Shown: positions 23,694-33,664 of the stretch, piece by piece
Numbering within the stretch: the stretch's first letter is position 1
Layout: every line of letters begins with the position of its first letter
Assembly: GCA_039111635.1 (NCBI GenBank)
Contig: JBCAQO010000009.1
Coordinates: 930,001 to 994,000, forward strand
DNA length: 64,000 bases
Source of the DNA: Heterobasidion occidentale
Lineage: Eukaryota > Basidiomycota > Agaricomycetes > Russulales > Bondarzewiaceae
Direction: 5' to 3'
The notes under the pieces: generated by a model
Told to the model about the DNA's origin: nothing
Databases searched by the model: none
What the model saw: only the letters and a program-made list of their open reading frames with translations
Made by a program: the position numbers and the translations under genes

Positions 23694-26128
23694 ATGGCAG
23701 GGTCAGATGCAGCGGTCGATGTCCATGACACGTTTGGCATGCTAGTGATTGGCACGATTCTGGGGAGCATGTACGTCATATATCTCACGTGGATAAGAAC
23801 GATAAAACTGAATTCAAAATCCCTCTATATTGGGTTTGCTTGTTCAAGATTTTATGGGATCACCTTGCTTCAAACTGGTCTGTCCAACATGATACTTACA
23901 GCCTCCTTATACGATCAGTGGTCTCATCTCAGGCTGCTATGTAGGTATCTTTTTAGGAAAACGCAGCCAGGAGCGCATCCGCACTTCAGTCTTGGTACGT
24001 CATTTCGCTCAATTACTCGCTCTATCGGATACGTCGATTCTGTTCCCAATCATTTCAAAACATCCGGCGAGTACTTTTGAGAGGATTAGCTTCATGAATG
24101 GATGCAGTACCAAGATCAGTTCGACTGACGTATTGAGGTTTAATTAGGTTATCGTCTTGTGGTGAGTGCCGATACTTCAATTACTATATGTACCGGCTCA
24201 TGCTGGGACTCCAGTATCATGGACACTATGACTTGGTTCCTCGAGATGTACACCACCTGGTTTTACTTCGTCGTCAACTACGACAACCCTGCTGCGCTCG
24301 CGGAGCCATATTGGTGCGTCTTCTCGCTGTGTCGCGCTTCGATTGCCTTTGACTTAGGATTTGAAATTTGATCACGACTGCAGGGCATTGAAGGCGCGTC
24401 TGTTTCCAGAACCCACCAACTGTCCTCTCACAAATTGATATCCAATCGTTTCGTCCCTCGCAGCTCGAACCTGGCTTCACGGTGCGCCTTCCCTCCTCTC
24501 TCTCGCCCCGCCTTGTTTTCATATGGTGTTCTTCACATATGTTTGTGCTGGGTATAGTATACTGTCGCATTTATCGCACAACTGTAAGTTCACGGTCATT
24601 TCCTATCCATGATTTCGCTTATAGAGACAGGGTCCAAAAGGTTTTTTATTGAGAAAATCTACCTCTGTAGTTTCTTTCCTTTCAAAATTCTGCAATTGGC
24701 TGATTTTTGCTACGCAGTGACAAATCGCAGTATGATAGTTGGCATCACTATGGTCAGTCTAGCTATACTCAATCATCTGCACTTTACCAATGCGGCATTA
24801 TTATTGACGTATAGGTTGTCCTGGCGTTTACTGCATGGGGTAAGTGAGAAGTGCTCCAGCCTCCTTCGTCTGTTCGCTATGGCCATGAACTGATGGATCG
24901 CCCTTCGCGTGCTGGCATGAACGACGGTAGCACTGGGATTGAGTGAGCGTTTTGTACTGTATAGCTCATTCATGTCAGTATTTCTGATCGTTGTACACGC
25001 CTCGATGCAGCGATGACCGGTATAGTGTACATTCGCTCGCTCACGTCGTGCACTCCAAAAGATAGGAAGAACTGATGCACTATGCGACTTCTTGCGGATG
25101 CCTTTTTTAGGTTCAAAATCAATAGTATCACCTCCATTACCATCAACGTGAGTGCTTTTCGATTCTCGCATCGGTGTAAGCTATATGCCCATCTGTTTCA
25201 CAAGAACGTGAATATTGCACAAAAGACACTCTCGACGCTGATCGAGGTCGTGATCGCGGGCATCATGTGCTACATGTTCAAGACACGCCAGACAGGCATG
25301 CACAGGTGCGTCCATGGGCGCGCGTATATGACTCAAATGCCGACATGTTGGACGACAGGACAGACAGCATGCTTTACAGGTTGATAGTGTTCGCTGCGTC
25401 GCGCGGGCTTATCATGAGGTACGCCAAGCACTTTACCTACCTACCAATTAACCGATATTTTTCGACTGATGTGTCGAAAGCATTGTCCAGGTTTTGTATA
25501 CAATCGTGGTGAGCTGTCTATTGCGATTTCCTGCATAGTTGCATCCGTGTAGTCTTGACGGGGAGACATTCGACAGTTCTTTGTATATAATGACAAGCTC
25601 TACTGGGTCGTGTTTCACTTTATGCTCGGAAAACGTGCGTCGATTCGTCGAGCTTCCCCGCCCACTATGCGCTCACTCCCCTCATATTCCAACGCGCAGT
25701 GTGCTCCAACTCAGTCCTCGCCTCGTATGTGTGCCGCCTTCTTACTCTGATTGATGGAATGACTGACCGGAGCGCTGCACCGCAGGCTCAATATCCGTGA
25801 TATCATGCGTGGGAATGATTCGTCAAATTACTCGGGAAGCAACAGCATCGCACTGAGCGCCCCACGGTCGGGCGTTGGTTTCAGAAAGGTCATTGCCCGC
25901 CTCGTACTATGCCGTGATGCACTTATTCGTACTGACACAAATCTTGCGGCCAGCCTGGACCCATGCATGCCGTGCTCCCGAGAGACACGCGGACGATTGA
26001 TGACCAGTTCACAAGCTACAATGTCGATTCAAGGCGCAAGACATGCAGCCGGTGGTGCGTCGCTCGAACTTTCGCTATTTATTCCCGTTGTGACGCTGAC
26101 TTGAACAGGATCTGGGCAGCGAAGCTAG
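23694..26128 (+). CDS. DUF6534-type multi-span membrane protein (3' end approximate)
   Basis: This Agaricomycete-expanded family has about seven predicted membrane helices and unknown function. ATG 23694 gives VHDTFGMLVIGTILGSM, and after an intron FYGITLLQT, the classic first helix of the family. Later exons give TMTWFLEMYTTWFYFVVNYD and NPAALAEPYWALKARLFP (24220-24410), TLSTLIEVVIAGIMCYMFKT (25225-25290), TDSMLYRLIVFAASRGLIM (25360-25415), VLYTIV (25495), YWVVFHFMLGK (25600-25635) and SNSVLASLNIRDIMRGNDSS (25705-25815). This is the family order: TM7 followed by the conserved short motif before a Ser-rich cytoplasmic tail. The tail ends at about 26128 if the exon after 26109 is read in the tail frame. 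Introns vary from about 50 to over 100 nt, more irregular than neighbouring genes, and intermediate exons (24560-25090) are not all resolved. Confidence 0.8.
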
Positions 26129-26562
26129 TGGTATCAAGGTTGAGACGACTGTTTACCAACACAGCGCGTGAAAATATTTGCATGTGTTGGTCTAGAAATG
26201 TAAGATCCATCCAGCGTGTTATGTTGGAGTACTTAGAGTACCTTCGCTACGATTCCTACGAGCTACATGATTGTACAATATGCTTGATTTCTTGGGTTTG
26301 TGTCTGTATGAATGCGAATTTGTTCATTCATGTGTCTTCATGATCAGCAATTCTGTGTGGAAGGAGCGCATGTAGACGCTGATCGGGAGGCTAAAGGTAT
26401 TCCGAATTACGGATAGTATTTCGACCAATATCATAGTACAGTATTGCTTCATTATGTTGATCGTGGAAAAACAACTGCGTTCGATGAACTTCCTGGATAA
26501 ATGAATAAAAACAAGGCGAAGGTCGTGATGATAATCTGCACATATCTGCACATACACTTCAG
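26129..26562. other. Intergenic region between convergent genes
   Basis: Some 430 bp of AT-richer sequence between the DUF6534 gene and the RPC31 stop. Probably 3' UTRs; nothing else seen. Confidence 0.5.
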
Positions 26563-27459
26563 TCATAGTCCAACCCTAAATAACGACAGTCAGAGATTCT
26601 AGACCTAGACAATTTATGCACGAGGAAAGACCTACCTCCACCTTCATCGCCTCCGCCTCCACCCCCGAGATCATCCATATCATCTCCCTCCCCATTGTCG
26701 AAGTAGTTCTCTGCATAGTCATTGTCGTACTCCTCGTCGACGTCATAATCTTCTTCGGCTGCCTGCGAGCCGACGTCTGAACGATCCTCATCAGACTTCT
26801 CCGGGTCGTCGAGGTCATCCCCGAGGTCATCAAGGTTGACGCGTTTCGAAGACGACTTCTTCTCCATGGCTAAAATGAAACTCATCACGACCTGAGCTGA
26901 TTATATCGAAAAGATTAGGTGTCACCTTTTCGTCTTTTCTTTGGATTGAAGTATCCCTCAAACACGTCTTGGGGAAAGAAAGGCTGATGGAGCTCTTTAC
27001 GCTTCAGCGTGGGTCTCGTACCAGTGGATGGACGATATTTATCAGAATATCGTTCCAGTTCTGCGGACATTCATCAGCGCTGGGCGGCGCGCGAGAACGG
27101 AGAGATTTATTCACCTGTTGATTTTGTATGTTCAGTAATATAGTACGGAGACGTTTTAAGGCGGATCGCAAACCCAATTTGCCGCTCACATATGGCTTTT
27201 TCCGCGTCCGAGTATTCAGTGAGCACGGGGAGCACTTCCACAGCCTACGGAGTCATACAGTGTGTTTAAGCGTGTATTTTCTCATCTCTAGGGACATGAT
27301 ACACGTACAGGGTACAATGCACTCTGCTCTCGAGACATGGATTGGATATCCGCAAAGGTTAACCCCATCGGTGGGAGGTTTCCACGCCAAATCCTCCCCT
27401 TCCACCCCCTCCAAATCCACCACGACTCCACCGCGGCCACCGCGACCGCCCCTCGACAT
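26563..27459 (-). CDS. RPC31: RNA polymerase III subunit RPC7/Rpc31 (apparent frame breaks near N-terminus)
   Basis: A Pol III-specific subunit of the initiation subcomplex, nuclear. ATG 27459 starts MSRGGRGGRGG. Then NLPPMGLTFADIQSMSREQS and ALYP precede an intron. Next come AICERQIGFAIRLKTSPYYI with TEHTKSTG, an intron, LERYSDKYRPS, and HQPFFPQDVFEGYFNPKKRRK. A strongly acidic C-terminal exon has EEDYDVDEEYDNDYAENYFD and GDDMDDLGGGGGGDEGG. A last mini-exon gives LDYD and stop (26563-26565). Acidic tail with poly-Gly and aromatic end is diagnostic of Rpc31. Within 27390-27459 the Gly-rich start runs through three frames (MSRGGRGG, then RGGFGGGGRGGFG, then RGNLPP), so two single-base indels are needed; G runs make sequencing error the likeliest cause. 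It is transcribed divergently from YRA1. Confidence 0.9.
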
Positions 27460-27675
27460 GATGATGGGCTGGTTGATGCAAGAGGGAGAAAAGGCAACGA
27501 GAGGAGCGGAAACGGTGTCCTGTGTACAAGGTTGACGGCAACTTCCAACTCCGACGAGACCAAATAAAAGAACACGACGCGAGCGATGCTTGTTTTCCAC
27601 CCCCTCCTTGGTTCCCTCCTCATCAACCCACCTCACCCGTACTCTTTCGACGCACGCTCTTCGATTTTAGCCGCA
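27460..27675. promoter_or_regulatory. Bidirectional promoter region of RPC31 and YRA1
   Basis: Only 216 bp separate the start codons of RPC31 (-) and YRA1 (+). Both 5' UTRs and any core promoter elements must fit here. C/T-rich sequence (27595-27660) precedes the YRA1 ATG, as is common for fungal promoters. No specific factor site is claimed. Confidence 0.6.
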
Positions 27676-29326
27676 ATGGACAAGTCACTCGACGAGGTTT
27701 GTGTCTCTTTCAGTCACCATTTGCCATGCCCTTAAATAATATCATCATTATTTACCACCAACGCGTAGATCATCTCCACTCGCCCCAAGGCCATCCGTCG
27801 CACCGCTATCCGCAAAACTGCACGTCAACAGCTGCTCGGTTCCGCTGGCACACCCCTGCCGCTCGCACCCGTATTGTCCCTAACGCAGCCGCTGCCAACG
27901 GCACAAAGCCTGTTAGCACCGCCACCCAACCTGCGGACAAAATCATCGTCTCCAACCTTCCACAAGACGTAAACGAAGTTCAAATCAAGGTGAGTTTCAA
28001 CATCCTTTCTGTGTAGACTTTCACTCATACAATCATGTCACGTTGTAGGAACTCTTCCAGACCACCGTCGGCCCCCTGCGCGAGGTCACTCTTCACTACG
28101 ATAGCGCCGGCCGTTCCAAAGGCGTTGCCTCCGTACATTTCTCGAGAAAGGGAGACGGCAGCAAGGCATACCAGCAATACAACAATCGCCTCATCGATGG
28201 AAGTTAGTATCGGCTACATTCACTTTCAATCTTCCTCCTTCTAGCCTATCCGTCAACCGGACGCGCACACCTTTTCCTCTTCGATGTGCAGTCCCTGACG
28301 GCTCGTTGCTTCCTACCGCGCCGATCGTTCATCGTTCGTCAATGGGCTCGACCCGTTCGTAATCCCTCAATCGTGATACCGTTGGAGCGTGTGCGACATT
28401 TCCATCGTGTTCCACCCCTATCCATTTCGCGCGCTGTTCCGCCGCGAAGTCGGATGGATATCCTGTCGTCGCACCTTCGTACACGACACACAGCCTCACA
28501 GGTCTGATCACCCTCGTGAGCTGCTGAGGTCTGCTGAAGAGACAGAGGCGAAACCTTGCAGGGGCTCCCTGCCACTAGGCCGGTCGAGCCGAGCATGGTT
28601 TTGAAGTGGGGAATGTAGTGGTAGCGAAGGGAGGGTCCTGGAGGAGGTTACGTTCGGGACGTCCCTGAGTGACGGCTTCTGCGATGCCACGTTCGCTTTG
28701 GATAGACCGTGGACGGCGACGCATCGGCATCACCGATCTCGAGAAAGGGGGCTTCAACAAGGTTGTCCGTACGATCGCGGCTTTGGTTTGGAAGCAACGC
28801 TGGACCTGTTCTTCGACAGATTGGCTCGTTCTCATTTCGTCGTCTTTTCTGCTCTTGCCTCGCCCATACTCTGAACGCCCGACTGACCAATGCTCTCTGC
28901 TTTCTCCTTGTCGTCTCCGCCCTTCGCCATTTCCGCTAGAACGCCCGATGAAGATAGAGGTCGTCGTCGACCCATCCAAACTTCCTCCCGCTCCGTCTCG
29001 CATCCCGTGTGGCTCCACCACCTGCGGCTGCGCCTGTCGCTGCCTCTGCCCCCGCTAGGTCCGTGTCGGTGGCCGCTATGTGGTCGCAATTCGATGGCTC
29101 ATATTCCTCCTTGTAGACACGGTGTCGCTGGTAGGGGTGGCGCGCGAGGCGGAGCCCGTCGTGGAGGTCGCAGGAACGAACGACCTCCGAAAAGTGTCGC
29201 TGATCTCGATGCTGAGATGGAGGTTTGTAGACCTTAGCTCTCTTCATATCTCCGCATACTCATGGAGGCATATAGGACTACACCGCCAGCAATGGCACTA
29301 CGGCCCCCGCTGTGACAGCGGCTTGA
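27676..29326 (+). CDS. YRA1: mRNA export adaptor Yra1/ALYREF (apparent frame breaks)
   Basis: It couples transcription and splicing to nuclear mRNA export by binding RNA and the Mex67 receptor. Exons are 27676-27696, 27769-27989, 28049-28202, 28940-29058, 29117-29222 and 29276-29326. The N-terminal UIM-like box is MDKSLDE then IISTRP. The RRM starts at DKIIVSNLPQDVNEVQIK, continues ELFQTTVGPLREVTLHYD and SKGVASVHFSRKGDG, and ends NRLIDG then KRPMKIEVVVDP across intron 3. After a Pro/Ala linker comes an RGG-type box (AGRGGARGGARRGGRR), NERPPKSVADLDAEME, and the conserved tail DYTASNG. Exon 2 is 221 nt, one short of the length needed by its flanking phases (C-run near 27853). Exon 4 runs into TAG unless one base is dropped near 29005. 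Both are probably sequence errors. Intron 3 is 737 nt, far above the 50-75 nt seen elsewhere. Confidence 0.92.
28203..28939 (+). other. Unusually long intron 3 of YRA1
   Basis: The flanking exons join NRLIDG to KRPMKIEVVVDP without gap in the RRM, so the whole 737-nt interval is intronic. The donor is GTTAGT and the acceptor CCGCTAG. The interval contains no exon I recognise. S. cerevisiae YRA1 also has a long, inefficiently spliced intron needed for autoregulation, although at a different codon of the RRM region. Confidence 0.75.
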
Positions 29327-29687
29327 AGTGTTTCTCTGCGGACTCTGCTACTTTGGGTTATGTAAATTTGTATTATTCTAGTCTTGCACACCATTCTTCC
29401 TTGCCTCGTTTCTGCTATTGCTCGTCGATACAGTTTTCCTATGTTGGTACTCTTCTCATGATCAATCGTATACTGCACTCGAGGCTAGTGTGGTCATTTG
29501 CCAAAGCCCTGCAAGAATATCAAATTTTTATTAGTTGCAGACACTGAGATTTTGGTATGAACAATAGTTATTCGGAAGGCACACAGGGCGTGCGGTTGGA
29601 AACCCCGAAGCAAAGCTCCGACAAGTCTTGTTTTACATGTTGGAAATTATAACATTCATGGTCTCCTGTCAACAGTGCGCACTACCC
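29327..29687. other. Intergenic region between convergent genes
   Basis: 361 bp between the YRA1 stop and the kinase-like gene's stop. AT-rich, consistent with 3' UTRs. Confidence 0.5.
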
Positions 29688-31585
29688 TCACAACCTCTTC
29701 ACCATCTCAACATCATGCTCACGCTGATCAAGACATTGAATCCAATCCCACTAGGGTAGTCGAACCACAGAGATGTGGGGTACCTCACCACACCTTCCTT
29801 ACCTGACAGGTCAAAATTGATGATCCTCACTTGCTCCTTCCCCTCAGTGTTGAGAACCATCACATTTGACCTCCTTATGTCCCCATGCACCAACCCTTCC
29901 TTTGCGAGGATCTCGATCGTCTTTGTGAATGCGCTCCGCACACCATCCGGAATCGCCGACTCGACATACTTATCTGCCAATGTTTCTCCCTGCAAATATT
30001 CCATCACTACCATGCCCGTTTGACCGTACTGGTGCCCCGGACGTCTCTTCGTGAGGTCGGAAAAATCAATCAGGCGCGGTGCTAGTCCCTCCGACGCCAA
30101 CAACTCATGCGCCTCGACCCCATACCTTTGCACAAACTTCACACAATGGGGTCTCCCTCGGTCCCATTCACCTTGATCCTGGCCAAGAACGTGAGGCACC
30201 CGTCATGCTGCTGGAGGCGTTCCTTGTAGACGAACTGGACCTCTTTGCCCTCAGACAGATAGGATGTGATCTCCGGAAAGAAGCGTGTGTAATCGTGCTT
30301 GACCAGAGGCGTCGTCCGGTACCACTCGCAAAGGGAGTTCACCGCATCTGCGAGACTCATAAACAGACGCGCCAACTTCGTGACGCGCAATTCTTCTTCA
30401 AAGGCATCTTCTTGTCCGATGTGTAGCCAGCCCGTCAGATGTTGAACCATCATCTTGTCCGATAGCACTGCCCCCATCACACACAAGTAAGGCCCATACA
30501 GCGCCACCAGGATTGTCGGGCAACAACACGCCTCACGGATCTCCGCGCGCTACACATACCGTGTCATCAAAAATCTCTATGATCTGCCAGAGGAGCATGC
30601 TTACCGAAGGATCCGTCCAATATTGCAGGAACGATAATCCTGCCTGAGTGTACAGGTCGGCGCCTATCTCCGACTCCTCTATCAACAACGGCACCACCGT
30701 ACCTTTGGGCGACTCATCACGCGACACCAACACACAATGATGGGGCGAGCTGCTCAAGTTGACTTGGATCAACTCGCGCCCCATCAGGTCCGACAGTAGC
30801 CTTCGCGTCATGGCTGATGCGTATTCCTTGAACTCGGAAGCGGATTGCATGAATTCAAACGTCGCTCTGAACATCTCGTCGGTGACTTCCTTGTTCACAT
30901 CCGTGGCGTCCGCGCGGAACTTGGAAAAGACAGGGTGGTAGAGCTTGATCGGTGGCCCTTTCCTATTCAACCAGCCGTCCATAACCCGACCCTTAGTAGT
31001 CGCAGCTCCGATGACCCGCTCGAATCCTAACCAACACCCGCTCGTCAGTAACATCTTCGCGAACCGCTCGATCGGACGTACTGTGCCAAAGCCTTGCAAC
31101 GTGGTCCGCGGGTTCCACATCCGTGGACGCCTGGGGATGAGACGGTTGTTCACGTTCTAAGTTCGGCCCCACCGTGACGAGGAAGTCTAACAACGAATCA
31201 TCCTCTTCCGCCTTTAGGTCAAATTTGACATTTGCTGCCTTTTGACACACACGACTTGATATGCACATTGCTTTCAACCTCTCGCGGAGGTCGGGCTTGA
31301 CTTCCCGCACGTGGATTACCCCTTCAACCTGATGTACCCCAAAATCAGCAGGTCCCTAACATTGAAGGCCACGTTACTAACAGGGTAGAATATCAATTCT
31401 TCAGGATCAAACTCAAGTTTCCATCTACGATGGATATCGTCTTTCACCAAAGTAGCCAAGTCGGAGAATATCGTTCCGTTCTTTGCACCCAATGCGGCAT
31501 CTGATATAGAGAGCGATTGAACCTCGGATATATCGTTTGTGGGGTGAAGCAGAAGGTAGTGAATGGACCGAGTTTCGAGTGACAT
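29688..31585 (-). CDS. Kinase-fold protein of the FunK1-like type, Asn in the DFG position
   Basis: An Agaricomycete-type protein kinase-like protein; role unknown. From ATG 31585 the first exon (MSLETRSIHYLLLHPTNDIS ... EELIFYPVSN) is a compact alpha/beta unit of about 85 residues that looks a little like the ubiquitin-like N-terminus of Crinkler proteins. A short intron leads to VREVKPDLRERLKAMC. The middle (30533-31150) has KLYHPVFSKFRADATDVNKEV. The kinase core has VVKFVQRYGVEAHELLASEG (beta-3 Lys and alpha-C Glu candidates), MVVMEYLQGETL (hinge), catalytic loop HGDIRRSNVMV, then IINFDLSGKEGVVRYP. The DFG-equivalent Asp is Asn (codon at 29816-29818), so Mg binding may be impaired. The C-terminus probably reads QREHDVEMVKRL with stop at 29688-29690, which needs a one-base shift after FNV. 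Intron positions in the middle are approximate. Confidence 0.7.
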
Positions 31586-33664
31586 GTCGATAGTCAGGAG
31601 CAACCGAGATGAACCCTTCAGATGAGTTCTCGTGGGGCGATGAATCCCTCGGCCAAGTGCGGGCGTGAGATGATGAGCAGCGGCGTGCAGGAACCCCACG
31701 CAGTAGTCTCCCAAAGGCGATTCTCCTTCAACCTCCAACGTAGTCTTTGAAAATCTGTATCTGATCACTGCAGACCTCTGGATTTGAACACTTCAGTTCT
31801 GCCGTGGCCGTTGAACAACATCGCGCTCATCGGACCGCATACAGACACCCGACGCGCGCCCCAGTGCCTATCCTGCTCCATCTTCACCCACCAGGCGGCG
31901 CTGGCGCTGCAGCTGCGAGCCGCAGAAATACAGGCAGGCGCACGGTGCTCCCCTGACCGCTGTCCTCAGTGATGCGCGTCTGGAACGACAAACCACTCTC
32001 ATTCCTGCTCATTCCCTGCACCCTTCCCTCCCAAGTTGCTTGCATTTGAGTCTTGACGTCTCCGATCTTGATCTCGGACGTGTTGCGGCGTCTCAGAGAC
32101 AAAGAAGGCGGGGGAGCTGGTGCCGGAGCAAGTGTGGGTGCCGTGGCGTGCTGGCGTGCTTGTGGCGGAATGCTGGAGATGAGGAGTGGGTGGTATTGGA
32201 TGCAGGCGCGTACTTATGATAATGAGCGTTCGCATGGACCCAAAGGACCGCCGCGGGGTGACGACTGAGCGCTGAGCCAGAACGCCTGCTTGTGCACACC
32301 GCAGACGCGCCCGTTATGTTGTCCGCGAGACATAAACTGCGCCGTCCACCCAGTAGCACATAGTCGCCCTTGTCCACGGCATTGCATCTCATACACAGGC
32401 ATCGCTGCTGCTCGGCTCCGTCGCCGCCGTCGCGGTCGGCCAATGTCTCTTCCTACCCAGGTGAGCATTCTCCGACGCACCCAAGCTCGTGCTCACGCTC
32501 AGTGCCCAGGTGCGCGCTCCAGATGTTCCAGGACACCCCGTACGACCTCATCACCCCCTTGGCCTTCTCCGGTCTCCGCTTGCAACGCCTTCGCTGACAA
32601 CTTCCCCCTGCAGTGCTCACCCTTCCAAGTCTCCTACGAATCGCAGTCCAAGTCCGTCCCGCTCTTCTCTTTATATTCTCCTGTTCTCTCCTTCGTCATA
32701 TATATACGCTTCATGTCTCCGCAAACAGGCTCCGCGTCCACAAAACAACTGTCTTTTGTAGAGGGTCAGCTACGGAGACCAATATACGTCTGCGAGCCGA
32801 ACTCACGAGGGTCGATGTTGAGCAGTTTCCCACAAATTTTGAAAGCGAGCGTGTAGGAGCGTGTGCGCCTCCCTGCACAGGTATGTGCTTTTGCCTAATT
32901 GACTCATCACTGCTCGCGCGACATCTTCTGGGCCCCGAATCAACGAATTCCCCTAGAAAGCGTGAGACTGCTCGCTGTTCCTGTCGGTAAACAGAGGAAC
33001 TTACAGCATCGACAAGCGCAGACAGGGTTATCCTCGATGAGGCCTATGAGGTTGGATTCGATTTTGGCAGGTTTTGGCCATCAAAATACACATCGTCGGT
33101 TGGTATTTCCCATGTCAGAGGGATACACCTTTTGAGAGCGTATTAGTAGAAAACCCCCGTCGCCGTAATGCGTCACTAACCTGTAGTGTACCCGCGCAAG
33201 GACAACTACTGTCAGGCCGTCCGCTTTCACGCCTCGCGGAAGCTCTTCCATAGACAGAATGCCCAATTTCCATCCAACGTCGGCTGTGTTTGGCGGTAAT
33301 GTGATTGTCACGACTCACGAAGAATGCCGCGAGCCTCCCTTGTGTAGCGAGTCGAGAGACAAGCGGGCCGTTGGATTTGAATGTCACTAGTACATGGTAG
33401 ACAGTGGATCTGAAGAGTCAGCGCTCAGCATCCTAGACGCCGACCATCAGAAAGTCGCGTACAAAAGGAGATGAAAAGCACACCGAGAACGAGCGGTGTC
33501 CGAAGTTTATAGCCCAATTTGACCCTGTGCATGCATGTCGATGAGATTTCGAGATCCCGGTCTGCTGTTGGGTGGCGGGCAGCTCGGAGTCGCGATCAAC
33601 GCCGCTCTCTACTAGCTTGTACCATATCTTCCTCCTCAACCTTCACTATCACTCTGGGCTCTCC
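31586..33664. other. Region without assigned gene; unresolved protein-like segments
   Basis: About 2.1 kb between the kinase-like gene and RAM2. Three things stand out. On the minus strand, 31884 to about 32210 is open and reads RRRNTSEIKIGDVKTQMQ and WEGRVQGMSRNESGLSFQTR after a Pro/Ala-rich start, which looks like a real exon. On the plus strand 32500-32860 reads QMFQDTPYDLITPLAFSG and DNFPLQCSPFQVSYES in different frames. On the minus strand 33150-33400 reads SNGPLVSRLATQGRLAAFF, then after a GTGAGT intron ADVGWKLGILSMEELPRGVK. I could not join any of them into a gene or name a family. The plus strand 32450-32760 is C/T-rich. Confidence 0.4.

Noticed and set aside
28286..28604. Frames inside YRA1 intron 3
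   Set aside because: No homology signal, and the flanking RRM joins without them.
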